Source of the DNA: Candidatus Kapaibacterium sp.
GTDB taxonomy: Bacteria > Bacteroidota > Ignavibacteria > Kapaibacteriales > UBA2268
Assembly (NCBI GenBank): GCA_023957315.1
Contig: JAMLHE010000001.1
Location: 1 to 64,000, forward strand
DNA length: 64,000 nucleotides
Direction: 5' to 3'
The position numbers and the translations under genes are program-made. The notes under the pieces are model-generated. The model worked only from the letters and a program-made list of their open reading frames with translations, searched no databases and was not told the origin of the DNA. Shown here one piece after another: positions 53,258 through 62,156 of the stretch. The stretch's first letter is position 1. Each line of letters begins with the position of its first letter.

Positions 53258-53755
53258 ATGAAAGATAAAGTTATAGAGATACTAAACAATATTGCAAAGT
53301 TGCTCGAAATCAAAGGCGAGATGTTTTTCAAATTCAATGCCTATGTTGCAGCAGCCGATAAATTAAAATCCTTAGATATAGATATAGAGAGCATGGCAAG
53401 GGAAAATAAATTGTCCGAAATTGACGGAATCGGTAAAGCACTCAATACAAAAATCAGCGAATTCGTGCTCACAGGCAAAATGAGCTATTATGAAAAGTTG
53501 ACAGAGGAATACCCCGAATCTCTGCTTGAGTTACTCAAAATTGATGGTCTTGGAGCAAAAAAAATCAAGCAAATATATAGCGAACTTGGGATTATAGACA
53601 TTGACGGTCTTGAATCGTCTTGTATAAATGGTGATGTTGCAAAATTGAAGGGATTTTCAGAGGTTTCGCAGACTAAAATTTTAGAGTCAATTCAGCACAT
53701 CAGGAGCAATCCTAATTACAAAGTTACTAACATACATTTCAGGGACATTCAATGA
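53258..53755 (+). CDS. stand-alone Pol-beta-type lyase and helix-hairpin-helix protein
   Basis: 165 residues. It matches the N-terminal part of bacterial PolX and eukaryotic Pol beta: the 8-kDa lyase domain (~1-75, FFKFNAYVAAADKLKSL and IDGIGKALNTKISEFVLTGK) and the following HhH segment (~90-150, LLELLKIDGLGAKKIKQIYSELGI). The lysine of the NTKISEF segment aligns with the Schiff-base lysine of Pol beta's dRP-lyase, by my recollection of that sequence (GTKIAEKIDEF). The polymerase palm and PHP domains of ~570-residue PolX are missing, and the next gene starts right behind, so this is not just a truncated reading. It may remove 5'-dRP groups in base excision repair. Its stop overlaps the next start (ATGA). 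The ATG at 53258 lies after an AT-rich leader. Confidence 0.78.
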   Translation: MKDKVIEILNNIAKLLEIKGEMFFKFNAYVAAADKLKSLDIDIESMARENKLSEIDGIGKALNTKISEFVLTGKMSYYEKLTEEYPESLLELLKIDGLGAKKIKQIYSELGIIDIDGLESSCINGDVAKLKGFSEVSQTKILESIQHIRSNPNYKVTNIHFRDIQ

Positions 53756-54708
53756 AGCAAATAATAATTTTGACTATAATTTTTCTACTTTTTACATATT
53801 TTTCCAAGTCCGAATCATATTTGCCGGCAAGGATTATAAATCCCGAAGCGGGACATGCGATATCGGAAACAAAAATTGATATGGCACTTTCATTTGCATT
53901 TGCCATACTTGATAAAAAATATGTCAGTGCCAAAGAACGAGATTCAGTATCATCACATTTATATGAAATGAATGAAAACCCTGAATTGATGAAAGTTGCA
54001 CATTTGACGAATGCAGATAATCTACTTTTTGTAAAAGTGAATGTGTTGGAAAATATCATCCGTGCGGATATTGATATTATCAATGTTGCCGATACTACCA
54101 AACGTAGTCGTGGCTATGGTTATGCATTGGTCAGATTCTTTGACAACGAAACAGGTGATTTGATTTATGACCCGGCATTATTGACATCAATTCAACGCGC
54201 CCTGGCTGTTGCTATGAATGATTCTTTACTTTTTGTTGATTCAATCAAAGGTTTCAATGTCCGCCCACTACCAACGCTGGTGATTGGCAGTATTTACTAC
54301 GTTGACTACGATTTATTCAAGGATTGGGAAATCATTCGTAACCATGTTGTTTCATCATATTCGGCGGTCGAATCAATTTTCGAAGCCGCAAATAGGAGCG
54401 AAAAATATATTGTTTATGACCTCGCAACACGGGATTCGGTCTATGCGAAGTTTAAACTATACGGTATTGAAAATTATGCGGCTCCTTCTGAGCATGAATT
54501 TGACGCCTTGTATCAGGTTGGGATTGATTATTTCATTACGGGTTCATTGGAACGAAATGATGAAGGAGCGAAAATTATGATGAGTTTGTTCGGAATCCGT
54601 CAGCGGGGATTATTATTAATAGAGCAAGTGGAAGGCATACTCGAAAATGATGATTTGAAAGAGTTTCAGGAGCTTGTGAGAAAACTAACCCGAGAGCTAA
54701 TCGAATAG
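53752..54708 (+). CDS. secreted protein, function unknown
   Basis: 318 residues. The signal peptide is IIILTIIFLLFTYFSKSES. The mature protein is mixed alpha/beta, with DNLLFVKVNVLENIIRADIDIINVADT, RGYGYALVRFFDNETGDLIYDPAL and a later YFITGSLERNDEGAKIMMSLFGI. These alternating sections suggest two similar halves that compute a status on outer-membrane or periplasmic partners, but I cannot name the family. Its start overlaps the preceding lyase-domain gene by four bases, so they are translationally coupled although one product is cytoplasmic and the other exported. It ends five bases before the convergent lamin-tail gene. Confidence 0.7.
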   Translation: MKQIIILTIIFLLFTYFSKSESYLPARIINPEAGHAISETKIDMALSFAFAILDKKYVSAKERDSVSSHLYEMNENPELMKVAHLTNADNLLFVKVNVLENIIRADIDIINVADTTKRSRGYGYALVRFFDNETGDLIYDPALLTSIQRALAVAMNDSLLFVDSIKGFNVRPLPTLVIGSIYYVDYDLFKDWEIIRNHVVSSYSAVESIFEAANRSEKYIVYDLATRDSVYAKFKLYGIENYAAPSEHEFDALYQVGIDYFITGSLERNDEGAKIMMSLFGIRQRGLLLIEQVEGILENDDLKEFQELVRKLTRELIE

Positions 54709-54713
54709 TGCGG

Positions 54714-56390
54714 CTACTCTGCAATTACAATCATCACTTTGTCCAAATACGCTTCGCCCGAGGGGCTTTCGATTGCTTCAAAGTAAAGTATATACGGTCC
54801 GACGGGTAATTTGAGACCTGTATCGTCTCTGCCGTCCCATGCAAAGAAGCCTTCGTTTGATGTCCAATGCTCAGATAAAATAGTCCTGACCGGATTTGCA
54901 GCCAAATCGTAAATTTTGGCAGTTATCTTGGCTTTTTCGTAAATCAAGCTGTAGGAAATCAGGCAGTGACTGCCTTCATTTGTAATATTTGGTGAGAATG
55001 GGTTTGGAGCTACGTTTAACATCCCATCGCGAACAAGCTCCACATAAGTTGAATTCTGCAACCCAGGAGTGCCACCTGAAGGTTGCAAACAAGTAGTCCA
55101 GGACATTTTCTCCGATGACGGCATTTCGATATTGATTTTTTCTAAGCTTCTGTTTCTGGTGTTAATATCGTCTTTGATATGCCAATTTTTAAAATATGTA
55201 AGCGAATCCAAAATACTATTATCGGGCATCGCCAGCACGAGTAAATCATCGCTATTGTTCAAATTTAGCTTGCTGTTTGGAATGAAAGTGTTATTCATAT
55301 TTTTCAAATAATCGAAATTCTCGAAAATCGTGCTGTCATAAGCAATTACGAAATATTCCTTTGGAGGAATAATTAAATTATTAATTATATATTTCGCAGA
55401 CCAAAGTTCCGCTCTGTCATAAAGTCCGAATCCATTCAAATTTACTGCTTTAGACTCATGATTATATATTTCAATATATTCTGCATATCCTGCATCAGTT
55501 TCAAACATTATTTCATTAATCGTAATTTTGGGAGTTTTTCCCTTCATAAATGCAGGAAATCTTGAGATATTATTCTCGGGATTGTCGTCATTAATGGCGA
55601 TTACTTCAATTTGCAAGTTGAAAATAGAGGAAAATATTTCATTATTATTCAGTGCATTGTCAAGTTCAACAATCGCAATATTGTCATTCATTTCAATTTG
55701 CGAATCGTAAATAGCTTCACTTTCATCAAAAATATTATCGAAATTCAAATCAGCGTATAGCACAAGCCGAAAGGAATTGATTGATTTGATGCCAATGCTT
55801 TCAATCAAAACCGAAATTGTGTAATCATCAGTATTTTGAGCGGCACTTGTTATCGAAATATCGTAATCCACAGGGAATACACTGTTGCGTCTGCCGGGAG
55901 TAGCACCGCTTATATCGGCTGAAGGCTTGAGATTGCTCGGCGTTGTAGCCGGCAAATCAGGATGGACTCGCTCTAAGGACACACCTTTGATTCCGTGCTT
56001 CATGTCATAAAATACACCATCGAGCAAGACAGTATCTTTGTTAAAAACTTTAAGCGAATCAAATGTATTATTCAATGTCGGGACGTTAAATTGATAAAGT
56101 CGGACATTCTCGCTGATTGTGCGATGTGTTTTGAATGCGGCAGTATCTTTTGTTATGATACAATAAGAATTCCGCTCAAGATAAAAATTCTTTAAGGTAC
56201 GGCACGTTGCCAAGTCGCAAATGATTAAATAATCTTGCGAGTAATCAATGTCCGTAGTGTTGAAAATTTCAATCCATTCCGGTTCGCTTCCGGTCGGCAC
56301 AGGCATCAATTCATTCACAATTATTTGCGAATGTGATTCGAAACTCAGACAAATTATCATCAATAAAAAGAGCGAAAAGAAGCTATTCAT
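54714..56390 (-). CDS. secreted protein with two lamin-tail domains and a FlgD-Ig-like end
   Basis: 558 residues. A signal peptide (FFSLFLLMIICLSFESHSQ) is followed by a lamin-tail domain (~24-150; IIVNELMPVPTGSEPEWIEIFN), a CARDB/Ig-like region (~170-280), a second lamin-tail domain (~290-440; KITINEIMFETDAGYAEYIEIYN, VNLNGFGLYD) and a C-terminal FlgD-Ig-like domain (~480-558) with VAPNPFSPNITNEGSHCLISYSL and GFFAWDGRDDTGLKLPVGPYILYF. This ending replaces the usual T9SS sorting domain and may serve as an alternative signal. Function is unknown, though lamin-tail domains are common in secreted nucleases and binding proteins. The ATG at 56390 lies inside the preceding gene (8-base overlap). 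Confidence 0.82.
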   Translation of the reverse strand: MNSFFSLFLLMIICLSFESHSQIIVNELMPVPTGSEPEWIEIFNTTDIDYSQDYLIICDLATCRTLKNFYLERNSYCIITKDTAAFKTHRTISENVRLYQFNVPTLNNTFDSLKVFNKDTVLLDGVFYDMKHGIKGVSLERVHPDLPATTPSNLKPSADISGATPGRRNSVFPVDYDISITSAAQNTDDYTISVLIESIGIKSINSFRLVLYADLNFDNIFDESEAIYDSQIEMNDNIAIVELDNALNNNEIFSSIFNLQIEVIAINDDNPENNISRFPAFMKGKTPKITINEIMFETDAGYAEYIEIYNHESKAVNLNGFGLYDRAELWSAKYIINNLIIPPKEYFVIAYDSTIFENFDYLKNMNNTFIPNSKLNLNNSDDLLVLAMPDNSILDSLTYFKNWHIKDDINTRNRSLEKINIEMPSSEKMSWTTCLQPSGGTPGLQNSTYVELVRDGMLNVAPNPFSPNITNEGSHCLISYSLIYEKAKITAKIYDLAANPVRTILSEHWTSNEGFFAWDGRDDTGLKLPVGPYILYFEAIESPSGEAYLDKVMIVIAE

Positions 56391-56871
56391 TGTAATATTT
56401 TGCAATCTTAGACATATCGGAATTATCTAATAAGACATTAAGCAATATCTGATACAATTCTAAATCATTTTCATCAAAACGTGAAAACTCGGGACTATCA
56501 ATATCAAGCACACCATACAAAACATCGTCAACAATCATTGGAATTACAATTTCCGAATTTGAGGCATAATCGCAAGCAATGTGACCCGGGAATTCATGAA
56601 CATTGTCCACAATTATCGCCTTCTTTTCGAGAGCAGCCGTGCCACAGACTCCGCGTCCCAGTTCAATTCTGATGCAAGCGGGTTTACCCTGAAAAGGACC
56701 GAGAATCAGTTCATCACCGCTCAAAAGGTAAAATCCGACCCAGTTAATGGCTCTAAAAGCGTTGAAAAACCATGCCACAAAGTTAGATGAATTAGCAATA
56801 AAATCCGGTTCACCGTAAGTCAGAGACTTGATTTGCTCTACAAAATCTTTATTTTCATCAATAGTATTCAT
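56383..56871 (-). CDS. msrC: free methionine-(R)-sulfoxide reductase (GAF domain)
   Basis: 162 residues, a single GAF domain as in YebR/fRMsr. It reduces free L-methionine-(R)-sulfoxide using thioredoxin, repairing oxidised methionine. The family landmarks are NWVGFYLL, GPFQGKPACIRIELGRGVCGTAA (first two cysteines), PGHIACDYASNSEIVIPM (third) and GVLDIDSPEFSRFDENDL. All three conserved cysteines are present, so the catalytic chemistry should be retained. It overlaps the lamin-tail gene start and follows efp after a short gap with a terminator, so it is probably separately promoted. Confidence 0.9.
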   Translation of the reverse strand: MNTIDENKDFVEQIKSLTYGEPDFIANSSNFVAWFFNAFRAINWVGFYLLSGDELILGPFQGKPACIRIELGRGVCGTAALEKKAIIVDNVHEFPGHIACDYASNSEIVIPMIVDDVLYGVLDIDSPEFSRFDENDLELYQILLNVLLDNSDMSKIAKYYNE

Positions 56872-56908
56872 TTTTATTATTAAAATTAAGCAAAGATGAT
56901 GAAATGAA

Positions 56909-56945
56909 CAAAAAAAAAGTGAAATTGTTGTGCAAACAATTTCAC
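56909..56945 (-). terminator. Rho-independent terminator of efp
   Basis: GTGAAATTGTT-tgcac-AACAATTTCAC (56919-56945) with nine A before it on the plus strand, so a T-run follows on the minus strand, 26 bases after the efp stop. Confidence 0.9.
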
Positions 56946-56970
56946 TTCATAGAAAAAAATTAGCTAATTT

Positions 56971-57531
56971 TTACTTAACGCGTTCCATATAATTGCCTGT
57001 AGCAGTATCAATTTTGACAACATCGCCTTCGTTTATAAAAAGCGGAACATTAACTTGTGCCCCTGTTTCGACAGTAGCAGGTTTTAATGAATTTGTAGCA
57101 GTATCGCCTTTCATGCCCGGTTCGGTATGAATAATTTCAAGCGTTACATTTGGTGGCAAATCAACTCCAAGTATGATTGAGCCTTCGAAGTTGACTGATA
57201 CTTCCTGATTTTCTTTCAAAAATCTGATGCTATCGCCAATTACTTCCTGCATCACGGGGATTTGTTCGTAATTTTCTTGGTCCATAAAAACTAAAGAATC
57301 GCCGTCTCTATATAAATATTGGTAAGATTTTTTATCAACACGCACAAACTCAATTGATTCGCCTGCACGGAATCGGTTTTCGGACAGTTTACCTGTACGA
57401 ACGTTTCGCATTTTTACTTGAAAAAATGCACGAAGATTGCCCGGAGTTCTGTGCTGTGATTCAAGCACTTGGCATAACTCGCCATTATATTTGACATAAG
57501 CACCGGGTCTCAGATCTGAAGTAGTTCCCAT
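56971..57531 (-). CDS. efp: elongation factor P
   Basis: 186 residues. EF-P rescues ribosomes stalled at proline stretches. The protein has the three OB-like domains; typical is the YQYLYRDGDSLVFMDQENYEQIPV segment and the C-terminal GAQVNVPLFINEGDVVKIDTATGNYMERVK. The tip loop of domain I reads HRTPGNLRAF, with asparagine at the position (32) where other EF-Ps carry the modified lysine or arginine. To my recollection green-sulfur bacteria have the same loop, so this is a lineage feature. Lys hydroxylation or lysylation by EpmA, or rhamnosylation by EarP, should not apply. No epmA or earP is in the window. Start MGTTSDLRPG matches the family. Confidence 0.95.
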   Translation of the reverse strand: MGTTSDLRPGAYVKYNGELCQVLESQHRTPGNLRAFFQVKMRNVRTGKLSENRFRAGESIEFVRVDKKSYQYLYRDGDSLVFMDQENYEQIPVMQEVIGDSIRFLKENQEVSVNFEGSIILGVDLPPNVTLEIIHTEPGMKGDTATNSLKPATVETGAQVNVPLFINEGDVVKIDTATGNYMERVK

Positions 57532-57657
57532 TTTTCGATTACATATTATTTACAAAAATTATATCTATAGCAAGAAGTTTGAATATCCGTTTTATTTTGG
57601 AGACACAAACGGAATCTTCTTACCACTGTAGAATTCATTTATAGTAATGAAAGTAAA

Positions 57658-57951
57658 CTATTTACCGAAAAAATCCTTACCCATATAATCTAATGTATAT
57701 GAAATTGTATTCATGCCAAATGGGTTGTGAGTTATAACCTTTTTTATAAAGTCTTTTTTCTCGAGCCATGATAAATTAAGACTGATTTCTTGGTCGCTAT
57801 ATTTAGCGAGTTTTTCATGAATCGAAATCACTTCACGCATTTCGTCTTTTAGGTAGTTAAGAATATCAACATCACATTGATTTAGTTTTACGGGCTTAAT
57901 GGGTTGTTTTACAGGTTTTCCTGCATACCCTTTCTTTTTGGTAGCGAACAT
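57658..57951 (-). CDS. small protein with winged-helix-like pattern, function unknown
   Basis: 97 residues. A basic, proline-rich N-terminal tail (KKKGYAGKPVKQPIKPVKL) leads into a helical domain with LNQCDVDILNYLKDEMREVISIHEKLAKY and LSWLEKKDFIKKVITHN, which reads like a small winged-helix or DNA-binding domain by pattern only. It stands alone between efp and the GH3 gene; a weak hairpin (57588-57615) follows it in the gap. I cannot assign a family. Confidence 0.6.
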   Translation of the reverse strand: MFATKKKGYAGKPVKQPIKPVKLNQCDVDILNYLKDEMREVISIHEKLAKYSDQEISLNLSWLEKKDFIKKVITHNPFGMNTISYTLDYMGKDFFGK

Positions 57952-58072
57952 TATTTGTCTTTTTATTAGCTGAAAATAAACAAAGTATTAACTATTTTTG
58001 ATTTGTACTAAGCGAAATTAATCAAAAACATCAATATTTCAAAATTATTTTGAAAAATATATTCGATTTATG

Positions 58073-59206
58073 TCAATTAATCAAATATTGAGACTTAAGT
58101 TTCATGACTCTATCATAGGAAATCTTGATACGTCCACGTGAAATCTTGCCGGATTTGACCAAATCAACTATTATTTTATGAGCTTTTTCGGCGATAAGTT
58201 CATCATAAACTAAATTATTTGCAAAAATGATAATATCCGAGCCGGCTAAGATTGTGAGCTCGATAGCATTTTCCAATCCATAATGGTCGGTGATAGACTT
58301 CATATTCATATCGTCAGTAATTACCACACCGTCAAAATTTAGTTGCTCTCGCAAAACTCCTGTTATGATTTTTTTCGAGAGTGTTGCCGGATATTGAGCA
58401 TCAAGATTGGAATTAAAAACGTGTGCAGTCATGACCACATCCGCTTTGTTCATATTTATTAGCTGACGATATGGCTCGAGTTCGATGTTTTGCCAAGTGG
58501 TTGTAACATCTGTAAAGCCAAAATGAGAGTCAGTTTTGGCACTGCCGTGACCCGGAAAATGCTTCAAAGTTGTGATGAGATTTTTCTTACGGTGCTCATC
58601 AATAATAATTGCCGAATTACGAACTACTACATCGGGAGATGCCGAGAAACTTCGCTCAATTGCTCCAATTGCTGGACTTTCGGGATTGATATTCAAATCA
58701 ACTACCGGAGCAAGATTTTGGTTGAATCCGGCTTCGCTAAGTGTTCTCGCCGTTAATTGCCCGGAAAGTGTTGTCATGAATTCATTATCTGCATCACCAA
58801 GGTATTGTTGCGAAACTGTTTCGGGGAAACCGAAAACATCATTGAGCCTTGCAACGTATCCGCCCTCTTGGTCAACTGCGATGAGCAAAGGTATTTTGGC
58901 ATGTGATTGTAATTGCGAATTGAGCAATTTTACTTGCCAAGGTGATTGAATGTTTCTGATACCACTGCCAAGAGCCACATCACGACTAAAAAGCACAACA
59001 CCGCCAATTCGCCCGAGTCTGATTTGTGTGGCAATTTGCGAATCATGTTCAATTTCCAATCCCCTGAAACCGACCATTAGCATCTGCCCAACCCATTCGT
59101 TAAGCACTTCGTCCGATGAATTGATTGAGTTGTCTTCGCTACAGCTTATGGCAAAGATTACCAGAAATATCAGCAGAAGTATTTTCTTGAGAATAAAATA
59201 TTTCAC
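58073..59206 (-). CDS. nagZ: GH3-family glycosidase (NagZ-like) lipoprotein
   Basis: 377 residues. NagZ-type GH3 beta-N-acetylglucosaminidases release GlcNAc from muropeptides during wall recycling. The N-terminus is a lipoprotein signal (LLLIFLVIFAISC), unlike cytoplasmic E. coli NagZ, so this enzyme would act in the periplasm or on the outer membrane. Motifs: GRIGGVVLFSRD, LLIAVDQEGGYVARLND, TLKHFPGHGSAKTDSHFGF (active His/Asp dyad in the loop) and VITDDMNMKSI (catalytic Asp). The single domain matches NagZ, without the C-terminal domain of longer GH3s. Related beta-glucosidases cannot be fully excluded. It diverges from the subtilisin-like gene. Confidence 0.85.
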   Translation of the reverse strand: MKYFILKKILLLIFLVIFAISCSEDNSINSSDEVLNEWVGQMLMVGFRGLEIEHDSQIATQIRLGRIGGVVLFSRDVALGSGIRNIQSPWQVKLLNSQLQSHAKIPLLIAVDQEGGYVARLNDVFGFPETVSQQYLGDADNEFMTTLSGQLTARTLSEAGFNQNLAPVVDLNINPESPAIGAIERSFSASPDVVVRNSAIIIDEHRKKNLITTLKHFPGHGSAKTDSHFGFTDVTTTWQNIELEPYRQLINMNKADVVMTAHVFNSNLDAQYPATLSKKIITGVLREQLNFDGVVITDDMNMKSITDHYGLENAIELTILAGSDIIIFANNLVYDELIAEKAHKIIVDLVKSGKISRGRIKISYDRVMKLKSQYLIN

Positions 59207-59282
59207 AATATAAACCGAATTGTAACTTTTCTATGATTTATGTGTTTTATGTTTGATTTTGCAAAACCAACAATTTAAAAAT

Positions 59283-62156
59283 ATGAAAAAATTTACAATT
59301 TGCTTATTATTTCTCTTATATATGCCATCTTTAGCTGAAGAACAAATTTCTGAGTATTATGCCAACAAAATCGTAGTCAAAATCAAAAGCAATAGCGTCG
59401 AATCTTTGAGCAATGACACAAAGCAAGTGTTGAATTCACTTTTGGGGGAATATGAGCACCGAACTTTTGTCCATCCCGCTCTCATTGCACAACACAATAT
59501 ACGCAATAATAATAATAATTTGATGAGTTTTGGTGGAGGAAACAGAGCTGTCTCGTCTATTGAAAGAATACTAATCTTAGAATATACATCGCCTATAGAC
59601 CCGATGATTGCAGCGAGAAAGATTTCAAACTTAGCTGAAATCGAATACGCCGAACCAATGTTCATCAGGAAAATTGTCGATTTGCCGAATGATTCCTTAC
59701 TTTTCCAACAATATATGCTGCCATTGATTGGGGCAATACCGGCTTGGGAAATCATGGATTCGATAGATTCGGACACAATCATCGTGGCAGTCGTTGATAC
59801 TGGTGTTGATTATCTGCACGAAGATTTGCTGGGTACATTGTACATTAATCCGGGAGAAGACGGCTTGGACGCTAATGGAAACGACAAGCGAACCAATGGA
59901 ATTGACGACGACATGAACGGATTTATAGATGATTATATGGGTTGGGATTTTGCGAGCAATTCAGACTCTACTGGATTTGACAATGACGCAATGCCCGGAC
60001 ACCCACACGGCACTCACGTTGCCGGTATTATAGCTGCTACCCGCAATAATGAAATAGGTATAGCCGGAATCACGAACAAAGTGAAAATCATGCCCGTAAA
60101 GATAGGACATGACTCGCAATTCAGCCGAACAATAGTAAATGGTTATGATGGAGTTTTATATGCTGCAATGAACGGTGCGCAAGTCATCAATTGCAGTTGG
60201 GGCGGCGGTGGCTTATCCGAAGCCGAGCAAGAAATAATTGACATAGCAAACACCTACGGATGCGTAATTGTAGCCGCTGCGGGCAATAATGCCGTAGAAT
60301 CAGCTTTTTACCCCGCTGCATATGATGGAATCATATCTGTTGCTTCTTCAACCGAATTAGACCAAAGGTCAGGATTCTCGAATTTCCATTCATCTGTGGA
60401 CATTACGGCTCCCGGAACGCAAATCATGTCCACAATCCCGATTGATTTATATACAGCATGGGACGGCACTTCTATGGCATCGCCGGTAGTTGCAGCTTGT
60501 GCAGCCGTGATAATGAGCATGTTCCCCGAATATTCAAACAAAGAAGTCGGTGAAGTGCTGAAAGCGACATCTGATAATTTTTATAACAGAAATACATCAT
60601 ACATCGGCAAACTTGGTGCAGGCAGAGTAAATTTGCTAAAAGCCATCACAATAAAAGACCCAAAATGGGTTTCACTACATTCGATTGAAGTAATTGACGA
60701 AGATGGTGATGACATTGTATCTCCCGGAAATTATATTTCGGTCGAACTGACACTTAGCAATTACCTTGCAGATGTTGATTCGGTCTATATCAAAGCATAT
60801 GCAGAAAGTTTTAATGCCGAGTTGCTTGTTGATAGCATTTGGGTGGGAACAATACTCAAAAATACTGTCGTAGATGCAGGTCAATCGCTACGATTGCGAA
60901 TTCCTGATGATATTCCAATCGACCACAGATTCAATGTCCAAATCCATATTATTCGCGACGGCTATTTTACAAATGTAAATTCAATCGAACTTATGGCTCG
61001 TCCGTCATGGCGAACACTCACATCAAATACTTTGAAAGCATCAGTTGCAAGTCGGGGTAATATTGCATTTAATGATTTCCCGTATAATATGATGGGAGAA
61101 GGCTTTTCGTGGAATCAATCATCGGGCTTATTATTTGAAGGAGCTTTGATGATAGCTGCCGACAGTACTATTGTAGCAAACGTTGCCCGAGCTGCAAACG
61201 GAAATAATGCAAATCGCCACTTCGAAATTGTAAAATCAATCGAATTTGTTGAGCGAAATGAGCAAATTAATCATACATATAATGAATTCACGGAAAAATG
61301 GGATTCGCTGATGGTTGGCGTTTCGGTGCTCAACAATGCATATATTTTCAATTCGGACGGACTTCGAGATGCTCTCGTACTGAATTATGACGTTATCAAT
61401 CAATCGGGGCTATATCGCGATTCATTGTTTGTAGCTATGTATTTCGATTGGGATATTGGTCCCGGCGGCTCGAATAATGTTGCGAAATGGGATTTCGAGC
61501 ATGAATTCGGATATGTTCAAAATGTTGTGAATGAAAGCTATCCCCTTGCAGCAGTAAAAATGATGAACCAAGGCAATCACAACTTTTTTGCAATTGATAA
61601 TGACGGCACAAGCGAGGAAAATCCGGGTGTTTATGACGGATTTACAATGAAAGAAAAATGGCTAATGATGAGCAATGGAATCGCACGTGCAGAATCGGGC
61701 GTAAAAGATGTAAGTATGGTGATGGGTTCAGGTCCGCTCAGAGTGCGACCTGATGACACAGTAAGGGTTACATTTGTTGTATTTGCAAATGCTGATTATG
61801 ACGCACTCGTCAATACTTCAAAAAATATAAACACTTTGTTGCCGATTAGAATTAATCCTGACGGAGTATATAATTCACGTCCAAAAAATGCTTTCATTCA
61901 TAGAATTTACCCTAATCCGACAAGCGGCGACCAAGTCAATATCGAATTCGCGGTGACTGAATCAGACATGATTAAAATTGACGTAATTGATATAAACGGC
62001 AAACAAGTCAAAGAGATAATCACAATTTCGGGGAATAAATTTTCGGAGTATTATCAATACAGCTTCAACGCAAACGAATTGGCTATCGGGAAATATTTCG
62101 TCAGATTGACGAGCGGTTCCACAAGCGACACATACCCATTTGTAATCGAAAGATGA
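59283..62156 (+). CDS. subtilisin-like S8 protease with T9SS sorting domain
   Basis: 957 residues. The ATG at 59283 (MKKFTICLLFLLYMPSLA) starts a signal peptide; the longer frame is unsupported. A ~110-residue propeptide-like region is followed by the S8 catalytic domain with Asp ~172 (VAVVDTGVDY), His ~242 (HPHGTHVAGII), the oxyanion Asn in AAAGNN and Ser ~397 (DGTSMASPVVAA). All four catalytic positions are present. A ~400-residue strand-rich middle part follows, then a type A T9SS sorting domain (~875-957) with YPNPTSGDQVNIEFAV and FVRLTSGSTSDTYPF. The enzyme is predicted to be exported across the outer membrane and fixed at the surface. Substrate unknown; nutrition or processing of surface proteins is likely from family knowledge. 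Confidence 0.92.
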   Translation: MKKFTICLLFLLYMPSLAEEQISEYYANKIVVKIKSNSVESLSNDTKQVLNSLLGEYEHRTFVHPALIAQHNIRNNNNNLMSFGGGNRAVSSIERILILEYTSPIDPMIAARKISNLAEIEYAEPMFIRKIVDLPNDSLLFQQYMLPLIGAIPAWEIMDSIDSDTIIVAVVDTGVDYLHEDLLGTLYINPGEDGLDANGNDKRTNGIDDDMNGFIDDYMGWDFASNSDSTGFDNDAMPGHPHGTHVAGIIAATRNNEIGIAGITNKVKIMPVKIGHDSQFSRTIVNGYDGVLYAAMNGAQVINCSWGGGGLSEAEQEIIDIANTYGCVIVAAAGNNAVESAFYPAAYDGIISVASSTELDQRSGFSNFHSSVDITAPGTQIMSTIPIDLYTAWDGTSMASPVVAACAAVIMSMFPEYSNKEVGEVLKATSDNFYNRNTSYIGKLGAGRVNLLKAITIKDPKWVSLHSIEVIDEDGDDIVSPGNYISVELTLSNYLADVDSVYIKAYAESFNAELLVDSIWVGTILKNTVVDAGQSLRLRIPDDIPIDHRFNVQIHIIRDGYFTNVNSIELMARPSWRTLTSNTLKASVASRGNIAFNDFPYNMMGEGFSWNQSSGLLFEGALMIAADSTIVANVARAANGNNANRHFEIVKSIEFVERNEQINHTYNEFTEKWDSLMVGVSVLNNAYIFNSDGLRDALVLNYDVINQSGLYRDSLFVAMYFDWDIGPGGSNNVAKWDFEHEFGYVQNVVNESYPLAAVKMMNQGNHNFFAIDNDGTSEENPGVYDGFTMKEKWLMMSNGIARAESGVKDVSMVMGSGPLRVRPDDTVRVTFVVFANADYDALVNTSKNINTLLPIRINPDGVYNSRPKNAFIHRIYPNPTSGDQVNIEFAVTESDMIKIDVIDINGKQVKEIITISGNKFSEYYQYSFNANELAIGKYFVRLTSGSTSDTYPFVIER

